Origin: Cucumis sativus
Lineage: Eukaryota > Streptophyta > Magnoliopsida > Cucurbitales > Cucurbitaceae
Direction of reading: 5' to 3'
Assembly (NCBI RefSeq): GCF_000004075.3
Contig: NC_026659.2
Location: 24,632,272 to 24,696,271, forward strand
DNA length: 64,000 bases
Shown: one piece after another, positions 25,030 through 36,595 of the stretch
How positions within the stretch are numbered: position 1 is the stretch's first letter
How the letters are laid out: every line of letters begins with the position of its first letter
Program-made: the position numbers and the translations under genes
The notes under the pieces: generated by a model
The model's input: the letters and a program-made list of their open reading frames with translations, nothing else
Databases searched by the model: none
What the model was told of the DNA's origin: nothing

Positions 25030-27098
25030 TAAAGCAAATATAACATAAGAATTTTGGATAAGTTTTTTCAAAAGATATTTAACTTTCATGTAAAATTTTA
25101 TTTATTTATTTTTAATTGAAATTCTTAGAGAACAGGAAATGGTAACCAAATATGTTTTTATTTTTCAATAGAAAAAAAGAACTAGATACAACAAATAGAA
25201 ACATTAGATTAGAAACAAATTTTCTGTTTTTCTTTACCAACATGTATTGCTTCCTCCAGGTAAAATACCTTGGAGAGGAAGGTGCCAATGTCCCTATTTC
25301 CGGTGCTGCTGCGGTTTGCTCGCCTTGGGATCTTTTGGTTAGTATACCAATCATGTTCTGAATAATCATTTTATGATCTAGTTGATGCATTATATTAGGG
25401 GTGAAGGTTTTTCAACTTGCAGCATGCGGCAAGGGTCATTTATTTTCTCAATATTCTTAAGGTGATTGTTATTTTGGTGGTATAGTTGAACCCATCTTAT
25501 TCATTTCCCTTTTTTTCGGGCTTTCACTTTTTTTCCTCTTAATTTCCTGAAAGCCCTTGTTATTCTGAATTGTTTACTTTTGTGCCATCGGAACTTCAAA
25601 TTAGGTCAATGCTCTTCCTCGAGGTGCGATGTTTATTCATATTGCATGTGTAAAGTTTATTAAATTGATTTCAAGATGTTTTAATGGATATAACTCCCTT
25701 TGTTCACAGCATTAATGTATTCATATATATTAGTGGGTCCCCACATTAATATCAATGAACCTCACTTTATTTTAAAAAACATGGTGACATTGGCACAAAA
25801 TAAATGAGGGAGTATGGAAGTTTTTTCACACTCTCATAGGACAGAAAAATTTTCCGTGAAAGTTTGTTCTCAGGTTTATGGAAAAGGTGAATCATGACAA
25901 AGTTTGAAAACCTGGGTTGATATCAGTTTACTTTCTACTTTTCCTCAACACATGAGAAAGATGAAATATTAAAATCATTTAATTTGTTTTTTTGCTACGA
26001 GTGTTGTTGCTCAATACAAGAGAAGTTCACTCTTTTTTTTCTCAAGGTTTGATGTGTGTGAAACTCGTTACAATGTCAGTGTCATTATAAGATCAAATGT
26101 TCTGTTCTGTCTTTAATTGTCTAACACAATTTACATGCCGTTCCTTCTGTAGATATGTGACAGGTTCATTAATCGCAGGCTTGTTCAGAGTTTTTATAAT
26201 AAAGCTTTGGCTAATGGCTTACAAGATTTTGCATTATTGTACGTCTAAGCATTTTTGTATAAACTTGACATGATTTTTTTTGTACCGAAAACTTAAGAAT
26301 GCTTTGCTGATTTAACTATGAAAAATAAGCATTAACATCTTTCCAACTTTAAGTTTCTTACATAATGACCAAATTATAATTCCTGCAGGCATCAATCCAA
26401 CTTGTCTCGACTTACGGAGTGGGAATCCATTAAGAAGGTCCTTAAATTTGTTTCTTTATACTTGGCATGAAATTATTTTAAGCCACACATTTGAAACTTT
26501 GTGAGCTCTGATATAATTCTCTTATGTTGCACACCCTCGTCAACGTCTCAACATAGCCTCATCACTTCAAATTGATATGGAATTTATACAAAACCAAGAT
26601 TTCTAAAACTATTCTGCTTTGGTTTTTTAAATATTCAATGTTAACAAAACTACTTCTTGAGCTGTACGTGCGTGAGGAATACAAGAGTATACATTTAATT
26701 TCATGACAAATTGGACGATAGAGAATAAAGTTTGATACATGCTGCTCTTTTGGTGTACACTATTTACCCCCCCTCCCATTCGATGTGGTAGATCGGAGTA
26801 GTATTTTAAGGCCCTGCGAGGCTTTCTGAGCTTCAAAGTTCAGGATTTTTACTCACTTCTTTGATGCTTCTAAATGACAATTAAGACAAACTTTTATAAT
26901 CGTATCACAGAAGTTCTATTTTGGTTTGTTTTATTTTTTTAGTGTCCAACCATAATTCATATCATACATACATATAAATATATATGTGAACCTTTTCTTC
27001 TTGTTCCATTGCAGTCACGTTCCGTTCGTGATTTTGACAACTATGCCACACGTGTCCTTGCAAATTTTGAGGTAAAACACACTATGGGACAGCAGCAA

Positions 27099-27137
<39 letters not shown>

Positions 27138-30100
27138 GTGGTTTTTTATCTTCTCATCCTCCTCTAATTTTCTTCTCTTATTTAGAGAATAATTACATAA
27201 TAGGTTTTTCTTGCTACTTTGGTAGGTTTTTAGGAGAAAAATAATTTAATTTAGTTAATTCTGAATTGATCTAAATGGAATCAAGTGATACAATAACAAT
27301 TTGAGGTTTTAATTGATGTAACTTCAAAATTTAGGCATATAGATTGATTTTTTTTGCTAAATTTCATATTAAACTAAATTGATTTTATGTCAAATTTCAT
27401 ATTAAACTAAATTGATTTTATGTCAAATTTCATATTAAACAATTCTCGGGGTAACTAAAGTATTCAGTGTGTTTTTCAAATTAACGGTTCATATATAATT
27501 ATCAACGTGTAGGCATATGGAAGAAATAAATGAAAAAAGTATCTTTTCGCACAATATTTTCCCCCCTTTTTTACTTATTGTAAAATGTAACCCCAAAAGC
27601 CCTCATGTTTCCATTTTTTTTAAAATGGTGATACATGTTCTCCTTTCCCAGACCGTGGATGCATATTACAGGCACGCCACTAGTTCTAACTATGTGGGAA
27701 ATGTAGGAGTACCACTTCTGTGTATCAGTGCTTTGGATGATCCGTTGTGCACAAAAGAAGCCATTCCATGGGACGAGTGTAGGTAGGGCATATTCCTAGT
27801 TCATGCTTCTATACACTTTTTTTGACATTAATGCTATACTATTTTTCACCTAGTTATCGACTTTTTGCCAAGTGATTCTTCCCCCTCCCCCTTTTCTTGC
27901 CTCTCTTTTTTAAGCGTTAACATTTTCCAAACATCTCCTTGCTCAAATATGAATGAGTTTCCCCACCTGTTCTTTGCAAATATTCAGTAGGAACGTTATC
28001 TTAGTTTTCTGCTATCTGCTCAACTGACTATCAATCATGTGATGGTGTAATAAGGAAAATGTTTCAATTTGTTTTTGCTTAAAAGTCCAAAATTTCATAC
28101 CATCGACAATAATGGCTGTTTTGCTACATTCTGACATACTTTTCAACAGAACTAGAATTCGGAACTATTTTGAAAACAGTTTCCTATTTTTGTTTTCAGA
28201 ACTGTTTTTAAAACTTGTGATTTATTTTACAAGTTATTCACAAAAGACTAATATTCTGGAATTATTATTCACAAATCCATGATTTTGAAGGGAATAATAT
28301 TTTTATTCTTTTCAGAAAATAAATCATTTGTGAGAAATTTCATCTCACTTTTTAATGTATGATTATTCAAACTCATTTTTACCAAACGTTTCTTTCTAAA
28401 TAAAGGAAAATAGTTTCCAATCCTCTAAAGTCCTTGTTTTTTCGCCTTTATAGCAGGTCCAGTACAATTCAGTGCTATGACTTGCCTAATGCTATCTTTC
28501 TTGGAGTTTGGATAACACTGTTTGATTAACTATTTACAGGGCAAATAGGAATGTCGTTCTAGCAACAACACCACATGGAGGACATCTAGCGTTCTATGAA
28601 GGGATAGCTGCTAACACCCTGTGGTAATATACATGTGCTCCCATTTGTTGCACTGGGAAAAATGAATTTTTGTGCAATTCTCCAAATTTTAATGAGTGTA
28701 GTAGTTAGAGAAAACCAGGTTATCTTATAAGACATTTTTCCATTGTCATAGAAGAGAGCAAGAGTTCTGATGTGATGAAAATATCTGGTAGAATTTCTTC
28801 GAAAATGTCCTAGTACTAAAAGTGATACCGGTCCTTTTTTATGGGTTTGGAAGCCTTGTTCATATAATTTGGTTGTGGGTCATGGTAACTTTGAGCATAA
28901 AAATGTATAAAAATAAAAATGAATAAATTATTGATTACCTAGAAGTCTTACTAGATCTTATCTGGGAGCCTAACTTTCATTTGCAATCTTGAAACTGAAA
29001 TCATCTAATTGTGTTCTTCATGTCAAATCATATGTTGTAGGTGGGCGAGAGCTGTCGATGAATTCCTTGGTGTCCTGCATTCCAGCCCATACATTGGCAT
29101 GATAAAGAAGGTGCAGTAACACGATCATAATTAAATTTAAAGCATTTAGTACTCAGGCACATTGAAAGAGAATTCGTGAATCATGAATGATCAGATTATC
29201 TACTTTAACGAGAGCCCTAGCATAGGAAAAGACACTGGGCCTTTTTACCTCATGGAAGGATCAGCTTTTTATCTGACTCTCCATCGATGAAATTGATGAG
29301 ATCCAAGCTACCAGCTGCTATACTATTCGACAAACATTATTGTTAACTTTTTATCAATGTGCAGGCCTCCCCATCATCTAAGAGAATAGATAGGAATAGC
29401 TCTATCTAGTATTCTATTACAATAAAGAATAGTTAATAGATTCCTGAACTTTTTGAGAGATTTTGAGCCGCCCTCCCACTTCCCATAGCTTTCACTTATT
29501 GACGACTTACCTCTTTCTGCCCATATATCTTTATTGATATGATTCACACTGCTAGATTTTTCAACTCTTTCTGTCCAGTTCCTGTTTCCTGTAGAAGTGA
29601 AATGTACTGGTGGATTGGATTTCAATTAAAGAACTTGGCTTGTGTATAATGCCAATTCCCAAGTAAGTGCTGACCAAGAAAATCGTGTTGAGCTGGACAA
29701 TGGGGAGTTTGAAAATCTTATTGCATCAATACGATAACCTTCCAGTTGTCCTTGAAGATTCTAAATTGGAGCATTTGCAGCTCTATTGCAAGGGAGAAGA
29801 AAAGTTTGATTGAAATTTTATACTTGATATCAGTTTTGATATTGTTTTCCTCTAAGAACCGAATCTCTTCTATTGACCGTTTTGACATCAAGTGTAAGAA
29901 GTTTTCTATCTCTATGTAATCTAGCCTTATACAACCTATATTTTCTTGCAGAAGCAAAAGACAACAACTCTTACTCCAAGCTTTTCCATCGATCAAGGTC
30001 CTTACGTGAGCGTTTTGGAAGATGGAATGGTGACTGCCGTAGGAGATGAGCAAACAGATGATACTATGCAAGAGCAAGATGCGCCAAACCAGGAAACAGC

Positions 30101-30389
30101 CAATGTTACTACAAATGACGAAGTCATTTTGGACAGTGTAGAGGCTGATGAACATGTTACAAAGAACGAGCAACCAGAGCGGTACGAAGTAAAGGATCCA
30201 AATCCAACGCAGGCCACAACTTTTGTAAGGAAATGCACACATTGTCTTGCACGCCGGAGCAGTAAATCATTTTGGCTGCTCGCATACATTGCAATTGTCA
30301 CAACATGGCCAATGGTGCGCCCAGCTCTCTCTTTACTCTTTAAGAAGAGATCTAGAAATCCGGCTCCTGGAGGTCCACGTATAAGATAG
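21408..30389 (+). CDS. alpha/beta hydrolase, EMB8/ABHD1-3-like, membrane-anchored
   Basis: Fourteen exons: 21408-21664, 21755-21844, 22293-22354, 23091-23191, 23740-23829, 24379-24501, 25260-25337, 26153-26238, 26389-26437, 27015-27071, 27652-27782, 28540-28623, 29041-29110, 29952-30389; 571 aa, all phases match. The start is MDSSLSDS; an in-frame ATG at 21333 exists but is less likely. A hydrophobic segment at about 15-47 suggests a membrane anchor. The fold follows: PWLCSPHLQT (91-100), PGLTSDSSAS, SNHRGLGG, then GTSIGAN with nucleophile Ser235, the acid in ALDD (360/361) and His390 in TPHGGH, a complete likely triad. A C-terminal extension (430-571) is acidic, then has a second hydrophobic stretch (SFWLLAYIAIVTTWPMV) and a basic tail. 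The family includes esterases and lipases; the substrate is unknown. A poly(A)-like AATAAA lies at 30440. Confidence 0.92.
24996..25028 (+). repeat. AC/CA microsatellite in hydrolase intron 6
   Basis: About 16 CA dinucleotides in an uninterrupted run. Confidence 0.95.
25693..25812. mobile_element. Stowaway-like MITE in hydrolase intron 7
   Basis: About 120 bp with inverted ends: left ACTCCCTTTGTTCACA, right CAAAATAAATGAGGGAG. TA is present on both sides (25691-25692 and 25813-25814). This matches the CTCCCTCC...GGAGGGAG ends and TA target site of Stowaway elements. Confidence 0.55.
27101..27132 (+). repeat. TA microsatellite in hydrolase intron 10
   Basis: About 16 uninterrupted TA dinucleotides, 29 bp after the exon ending at 27071. 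Confidence 0.95.
27361..27440 (+). repeat. 33-bp tandem repeat, 2.4 copies
   Basis: Unit starting ATTTCATATTAAACTAAATT, period 33 bp: copies at 27361 and 27394, partial copy from 27427. In intron 10 of the hydrolase gene. The copies are identical over the shared part, so the duplication is recent. Confidence 0.85.
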
Positions 30390-30646
30390 GAATTGTTGCT
30401 TGCAAGTATTAATAATATTAAAGTTACCATTCAATTGAAATAAAATGGAGAAAAGAATAGAATTACATGTACTGTAGTTTATTTATTAGGAAGAAATAAG
30501 ATGCCTGAAACTAGGTATGTAACTTATTGTTTGTCCAACTTTATCGTACACTGTGTACTATTATCAAAGAAATGAAATCGATTTCTATTTACTCTATTCT
30601 ATTCTGTTATTTGATGTTTCTGTTCTGGCTTTTCACAGAAGCTTTC

Positions 30647-30832
30647 TTAAATCACCAATCGACCCAAAAGACAGGTAAAAATAAATTTAATATTATATCA
30701 TCTAACACCCTCCTTCACTTGTAGAAGACTTCGTAATGCTGCAGGAGTTTGAATACAAGATTTTCTAGACCATTTGTTCTGATAAGTTTAAGCTGATGGG
30801 TGAAGGTAAGTTTAATATTATACCATCTAACA
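30647..30832 (-). mobile_element. TRIM-like element, two terminal repeats
   Basis: On the minus strand two copies of a short terminal repeat (TGTTAGATG...TAATATTAAA...GGGT) bracket about 75 bp. The inner part begins ATGGTCTAGAAAATCTTGTA, a decayed version of the TGGTATCAGAGC primer-binding region typical of plant TRIM/Copia elements. Too short for any protein. Confidence 0.5.
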
Positions 30833-31278
30833 AGTTTGATTTATTTTGCATGATAGTTTCGTTCTAGTGAGTTTAGTGTTGCACCCAAGTGAACTTAAGC
30901 AATGAGATTCTTTTAAACTAACATGTTATGTTTTCAATTCACTCAACATTTGTAGTTGGAGGAAGCATTAAGTGATGTGGAAGGCAAGTAAGAAAGAGCA
31001 GGCATTTAAGCTACAGTGGACATTCTAACTACTGTACCAGAAAATCAAATATTTGGAGATTCAACTACAACTTATGCCAAGGTCCACCACCTCCCCCGAA
31101 GCAGCTGCTTAGATGAAAGAAACTATAAATTGCAAAATTCTACATGATAGCGTTGCAGCTAAAGGTGTGACAAGTAAGCATTTTAAGCTTTCTATCAATG
31201 GAAAGAATGCATGTTCTGCATCATTAATTTGTTAGTTGGAAAGATTAGGTAAAATTACCTGGGGTTTTGAGTTTAGTT

Positions 31279-31400
31279 TCTGTTGGAGATATTAAGAGTC
31301 TCACATTGGAAAAACAAAAGAGACTCGTACTCCATATAAGATAGGTGGGCTACTCCTTTCATTGCCAATTTGTTTTGAGATGAAACCTCATACTATCAAA
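31279..31400 (+). mobile_element. possible LTR/TRIM fragment
   Basis: Begins TGTTGGAGATATTAAGAGTC, continues CTCACATTGGAAAAAC, ATATAAGATAGGTGGGCTAC and TTTTGAGATGAAACC. This word order recurs in plant LTR-like repeats as I remember them. Only one copy is in this window and the right end is unclear. Confidence 0.35.
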
Positions 31401-31724
31401 TTTAACCGTTTCTACTTGATCTCTAGGTTTTAAAATGTTATACATTAGGAAATGTTTGTGGGCTAAGTGAGTTATTATAGTTAGTAGTTATTATATAGTA
31501 TGAGTTATGATAGTTTGTGTTTTGAGTGCATACGGCCAACTATTCTAGTTAGTGAAAATAAAAGAGGATGGATAGGAAATATTAAACATTGTAACGAAAA
31601 AGAATTTGAAATGATAATATTGTAGTTAATTGTGAATTATAATAATTGAAAAACACCAACTACATAGCCCATTCTACCTAGGTAAAGTTGGGGGCTCAAA
31701 TAGTCTTGAAAACTCATTTTCTTA

Positions 31725-32155
31725 GCTGGGTTTCAATTTAGTTTCTAAGTTTCAAAATATTACAATTCTATCTTTCAAAATTTGAGTTTTTCTTTTGAAT
31801 TTGATATGGGTTTCAAGATTTTTCATTTAAATACAAAAATTATTGTAAATTAATTACGTAGACAATAAGTTGAAAGTGAGTATTTAATGAAAAATTGAGA
31901 TTATAATTGTGAATCTTCAAACCTATATATTGTAATGAAATAGAACTCAAATATCTATATGATTGTAACATTTTGAAAACTAGAAACCAAATTAAAACCA
32001 AATTGAAACAAAACTCTAACACTTAAAGGACTAAATATATAATATTTTGAAAACTAGAAACCAAATTGAAACCAAATTGAAACAAAACTCTAAGACTTAA
32101 AGGACTAAATATATAATATTTTGAAATTTAAGAATCGTATAGAAACTAAAGAGAA
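31725..32155. mobile_element. foldback repeat, family 2, copy B
   Basis: The left end GGTTTCAATTTAGTTTCTAA is the near reverse complement of the right-hand TAGAAACCAAATTGAAACC, giving terminal inverted repeats of about 30 bp. The interior shares a stretch with the copy at 17785-18245. Confidence 0.5.
31971..32125 (+). repeat. 74-bp tandem duplication inside family-2 foldback
   Basis: TTTTGAAAACTAGAAACCAA starts at 31971 and again at 32045, and a third TTTTGAAA begins at 32119; period 74 bp. The two full units differ at only a few bases. Confidence 0.8.
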
Positions 32156-32188
32156 AAGCTAGGACCTGAAGCTATTTTACCTTCTTCA

Positions 32189-32196
32189 TATATAAG
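32189..32196 (+). promoter_or_regulatory. TATA box for the WEB-family gene
   Basis: TATATAAG 213 bp before the start codon at 32409, with a C/T-rich stretch downstream that would be the leader. Position and sequence fit, but no start site can be seen. Confidence 0.4.
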
Positions 32197-32408
32197 CTTT
32201 CACCTTTCTATTAGTTAGGTGGTCATTTTCGACTATCTTCCCCTCACGATATGATAGGATGATTTTTGTCTTAACCTTGAAACAACAGCCATCCTTCTCT
32301 CTCTCCCCCCCTTTAATTTTAAAGCTAAAGCAAAGAGCTCAATTCTCCCACCAAACCAATCGTCAAATACACCCTCGTACACATCCCAAACTCACTAACT
32401 CTCCAACC

Positions 32409-33071
32409 ATGGAAGACCCTGAAATACCTAGCCAAACTTCTGCCTCCGCAGTCGACACCTCCCGCCCCTTCCGCTCTGTCAAAGAAGCCGTCGCTGTGTT
32501 TGGCGAACGCCTTCTAGTTGGAGACGCATACTCATCATCTCCAAAACCATCCACGGACGCTCCATTGCCTGAAATAGGCACATGGGAGGCAATGCCAAGC
32601 TCTACAACAACAATAAAAGAAGAGAAAGAACATGTTTTGGTTAGCTTGAAGAAACTCGAGGCAGAGCTGGAAGAGACCAAGGAAGAGTTGAGGTTGCTAA
32701 AGGAAAGGGAAGAAGATACAGAAGTGGCATTGGCATCACTGAATGCAGAGCTACATAAGAACATGTCGAAGTTAGCCGAGGCCGAGGCGGCCGCAGCGGG
32801 AAAAGCTGCAGCGGCGAGAAGAATTGTGACGAGCGGAAGGATAGAAGAAGAAATGAAGAGGTCGGAATTGAAGATGAGGAGAATGGAGGAGACAGATTCA
32901 CCTACATTAGCTCAGATATTGAGCTTTGGAGACAAAATAGGGTATTTTGGAGGGAAGAAGGAAAAGAAAAAGATAAAGAAAAAACCAATTATTCCTCTGG
33001 TGGGAGATTTGTTGTTAATATTAAGGAAAAAAGGGTCTTCTGAGAATGATCTTCGTTCATCTTTCAATTAA
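32409..33071 (+). CDS. WEB family (DUF827) coiled-coil protein, short type
   Basis: Single exon, 220 aa. The start is MEDPEIPSQT; an upstream in-frame ATG at 32259 would add low-complexity sequence. The diagnostic motif RPFRSVKEAVAVFGERLL is at 19-36, as in the short Arabidopsis WEB proteins such as At3g51220 (from memory). A coiled coil runs from about 71 to 160 (heptad-like KKLEAELEETKEEL, Ala-rich around 123-137). A basic patch KKEKKKIKKK lies at 183-192, followed by PIIPLVGDLLLIL. Longer relatives (WEB1, PMI2) act in chloroplast photorelocation movement; the role of the short form is not established. It has its own TATA box about 210 bp upstream. Confidence 0.85.
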   Translation: MEDPEIPSQTSASAVDTSRPFRSVKEAVAVFGERLLVGDAYSSSPKPSTDAPLPEIGTWEAMPSSTTTIKEEKEHVLVSLKKLEAELEETKEELRLLKEREEDTEVALASLNAELHKNMSKLAEAEAAAAGKAAAARRIVTSGRIEEEMKRSELKMRRMEETDSPTLAQILSFGDKIGYFGGKKEKKKIKKKPIIPLVGDLLLILRKKGSSENDLRSSFN

Positions 33072-34442
33072 AAACCTTTGTATTTGCCTTCTCCCTTCTC
33101 TCTACTTGTATGTTTCTCTATCCGTTTGTGTGTCGGTTGTGGATTGTAATTTAGTATATGTTTGTAAGTGATTTTGAAATAGTTGAAATCACTTTTGTTA
33201 TTTTCAAAATGGTCGTAGAACACACTCTCATCGCTTAAAATTAAATCGAGGGTTGAGTTTATGAACATTTAGATGGTTTGAAGAAATTTTAGAGTAATAT
33301 GTTTAGTAAAAAATAATGTTAAAAGGAAATTATATTTAAAAATGTTAATTAATAGAATTTGGACTTTGAAGTTAATCACTATAAATTTACTAGTCAAACA
33401 ATTGAACATATGCTTCACTTTCTTTCGGAAAAAAAAAAGTGATAGCAAATTGATTTGTGTATATCATCGACAATATACATGAAAATTCACGTTTTATGGT
33501 TTTTCCTATCATACAACACGATATAGGATGTGCTTGAAATGTATTTTTAGTGTTTAATTTTAAAAAGTAAGTCGTTTTTGAAAGAAATTTGATGTTTGAC
33601 AATTGGTCAAAAAATATTTTTAAATGTATTATAACCAATTTTAATAAAAATGAATTTTTTAAAATATTATTTTTAAGTTAATCCAAGCGAATGTACCGTT
33701 CATGCTCCCTCTTCTCTTAGCCAAAGACTTATTCGGTATTCTCGTTTTCCTCCATAGCTTCGATTTGAGGATAGTTTTGTATTAATTTGAGATTTTCTCC
33801 ACTTTTTTTTTGTTTGGATGTCATTTTTTTTTTTGATTGTTTGTTGTTTTACAGCATTTTTTTTTCATGATTATGAATTTAGATATCTTCTAAAATAAAA
33901 TTGTCCAAAAAATAATACAAAAAATTAATGTAAAATTTTCAAATTTCTAAAAAATCAATAGTATCAACATAATGTGCAATCTAATTTCAAAATATAATTC
34001 TTCCGGGTATGAAATTAGTTCGTATATAATAAATCAAACAAAAATTATATATATAAAAACTTATAAAATAAAAGATTTAACTAAACACACAAACGTTGAA
34101 GTGTTTTTTTAAAAAGGTGTTCTTTAAAATAATTTTTTCATAAATAATCGAAACATTAGAATGGCATAGAAACAAAAGAAATTGGTATCTAAACCTAAAA
34201 AGTTCGAGTGGTTAGTGGTGAGTGGTGAGGGAAGGCTAAGATATTGTTAATTCCGGAGGGAATTAGGGGGAATTAGAAGAAGAAGAAGAACCTAAGCGGA
34301 GGAGAACGGTGAAGAACAAGAAGAAGCCAACTAGGTAGAAGGAAGAAACCAAATTTTGAAAACTCACTTTTCTCATTCTCTTCATCGATTCTCATCCAAC
34401 TCATCCTTCTTTGGGAGAACCAACAGCACGATCGGTTTCAAT
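33072..34442. other. intergenic, AT-rich
   Basis: 3' flank of the WEB gene and upstream region of the NFU gene. 33.1-34.2 kb is AT-rich with no recognisable gene. 34.25-34.35 kb is a GAA/AGA-rich purine stretch that is probably the NFU 5' leader. Confidence 0.5.
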
Positions 34443-36595
34443 ATGCAAGCTGTGTTGTTGAATTTGAATACTTCCCCTTACACTAGATCTCCGCAAACCC
34501 TAGAATCTCCTTCTTGTTCTCGTAATTTCAAGGTTTCTTTTCATTTCATCTCTCTGTTGCTCAATCCTTTCTTGGGTTCCTTTTAATCAAATTAACGTGT
34601 TTATTTCTTGTAGGTCTCGAGATTTTTTGTTCTTCGTCATGTTTCACCTTGGCGGAAATCGTGTCGTTCCCTTCGAATTCGATTGCCGTCTAGCTCACGC
34701 ACGCGATGTAGGATTCCTTTTATGTCTTCTATTGAAGTGATTTAGACTGCATCAAGTTCTGGTTGTTGATTCTGTTTGATGATTTCTTTTTATTATCTTA
34801 CGCTTAAGTAAGTGCGTCTAATTAGAATGAAGAGGATGAACAAACCCACTCCCCCATCCTTTTTTCTTTTGAGATTACCAATCTTTGTTTTTTATTCGAA
34901 ACTTTCTGTTTTTCAGTTATAAGAGCTGTTGCAACTCCTAATTCGGCGTTGGAATTGCCACTGACTGTGGAAAATGTTGAGAGTGTGTTGGACGAAGTTC
35001 GACCGTATCTTATTGCAGATGGTGGAAATGTGGCATTACATGAAATCGACGGAAACGTTGTTCGGTTGAAGCTACAAGGAGCTTGCGGTTCATGTCCTAG
35101 TTCTGTTACGACCATGAAGATGGGAATTGAACGCCGTTTGATGGAGAAGATCCCTGAAATTGTTGCTGTGGAACCAATAGCAGATGAAGAAACTGGATTG
35201 GAGCTCAACGAAGAGAATATAGAGAAGGTACGGAATGTTCTCTTTCTATCAATCTTATTCATTCTATTATTTAGATTCAACTTAAATGTCATTTCTGAAT
35301 TGCTCTTTTGCCTTAAACACACAAAACCCAACTCATAACGAGAAAGGGCTGCTGCTGCCCACCAAGGTAATTGAACTCTTTTTTGTGAGGAAGAGGCACA
35401 GTGGTATTAGCTTCCGCGGGTTCTTTGATATGAGTGGTTATTGAGAAATGAAGGATCCAAATACTTAATTACATGCCACTCTAAATTAGCCTAGAAAAAG
35501 TTCTAAAAATTATGGAACCTATGGTCAAACTCCAATGGCTTGGCTAGCTAAACTTTTATGGATTTTGATATGTATGGTTATTGAGAGAAATTAAGGGTTG
35601 GAATAAGCATGCATTCCTTTTACTCAACTTCAACGAGACATCATCTGGCATCTTTCACTTTTATGAATACTCTTGATTAAGCAACACTTCAAGCTGTTTG
35701 CGAACCTATTATTTCTGATTTCATGATTACATCTTCCTTTCCTTCTTCGTAGCAATATCAATCAATTTAGTGCATCCTTAGGTTTGTGGGTCTGATGTTC
35801 TCATCCATGTGCCACTTTACTTGGTTTTGGTACAAGACTACGACCAGCTTGATTTGGCTTGCAGCATTAGAATTTGCTTCTCATAAAGGGCTGTATAATT
35901 GAACTGTACTGGTGTTTTATGTTCGAAAACCCTATCATTCCTCAAGTTTTATCAACTTTCTCTTGTTGTAGCGAAAAGTGAACTTAGCTCAACAACAATT
36001 GACATGATTTCCTTTTCTAAAGGTTGGACGTTTGATCCACCATCTCTTCAGCTGTACTTAATAAAACTTCCCCTGGCTGTAAGAAAAACACACTTTTCCC
36101 CATCCTGGCTTGTCTGGTTGATGATTTCTTTATCCCACCTCATCCTTGCATCCAAATTAGCTGGTATTCCTTACCACCACTTGGATTGGCTGTATTTCCA
36201 TCGTTATTATTATCACCTATTCAACCTTGATGGAAATTTCAATTCCTCCTTCAACCCCATGAAATATTGGAAACAAATTAAGACCCATCCTTGTTGTACA
36301 AATGTGGTTGAATGTTATTATCCCTTATCTTTTACAGTGATGCCATGAGATCGATTTAGACCACAAATTTAGAAGCTAAACTTTCTCCGTACCCTTTTCG
36401 CAGGTACTTGAAGAGATAAGACCTTACCTTGTTGGGGCAGCGGGAGGATCTCTTGAACTTGTGGGTATTGAGGAGCCAATAGTTAAAGTGCGGATTACAG
36501 GGCCAGCCGCTGGGGTTATGACAGTTCGTGTGGCTGTTACACAGAAACTGCGAGAGAAGATACCATCCATAGCGGCGGTTCAACTTTTGTCATAA
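34443..36595 (+). CDS. NFU: plastid NFU-type Fe-S cluster scaffold (NFU1-3 class)
   Basis: Four exons: 34443-34532, 34614-34707, 34917-35227, 36404-36595; 228 aa, phases match. NFU scaffolds assemble and hand over Fe-S clusters; this class works in the chloroplast stroma. Residues 1-65 are Ser/Arg-rich with few acidic residues, as expected of a transit peptide. The first Nfu domain (about 79-145) carries GACGSCPSS with the cluster Cys pair 118 and 121. A second Nfu-like domain (166-228) repeats the start ([15 protein letters not shown]) but has GPAAGVMT where the CxxC should be. Two domains with only the first active is the layout of Arabidopsis NFU1-3. An in-frame ATG at 34356 would extend the N-terminus by 29 residues; the later start gives the more typical protein. 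Confidence 0.92.

Larger units (their letters stand above)
30390..32408. other. intergenic region with repeat debris
   Basis: Between the hydrolase and WEB genes. It holds a TRIM-like element (30647-30832), a possible LTR fragment (31279-31400), a family-2 foldback with a 74-bp tandem repeat (31725-32155), and the WEB promoter. No gene of its own. Confidence 0.6.

Noticed and set aside
30002-30430. 142-codon minus-strand frame opposite the last hydrolase exon
   Set aside because: Antisense shadow of a conserved coding exon; no splice or homology support.
32363-32901. Minus-strand frames opposite the WEB gene
   Set aside because: Ser-rich shadows of an Ala/Glu-rich coiled coil on the plus strand.
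34822-35331. 169-codon minus-strand frame opposite NFU exon 3
   Set aside because: The plus strand encodes the clear Nfu domain with CxxC; the antisense frame has no recognisable protein.
35899-36348. 149-codon plus-strand frame in NFU intron 3
   Set aside because: Low-complexity, no homology recognised, and the flanking exons join perfectly without it.
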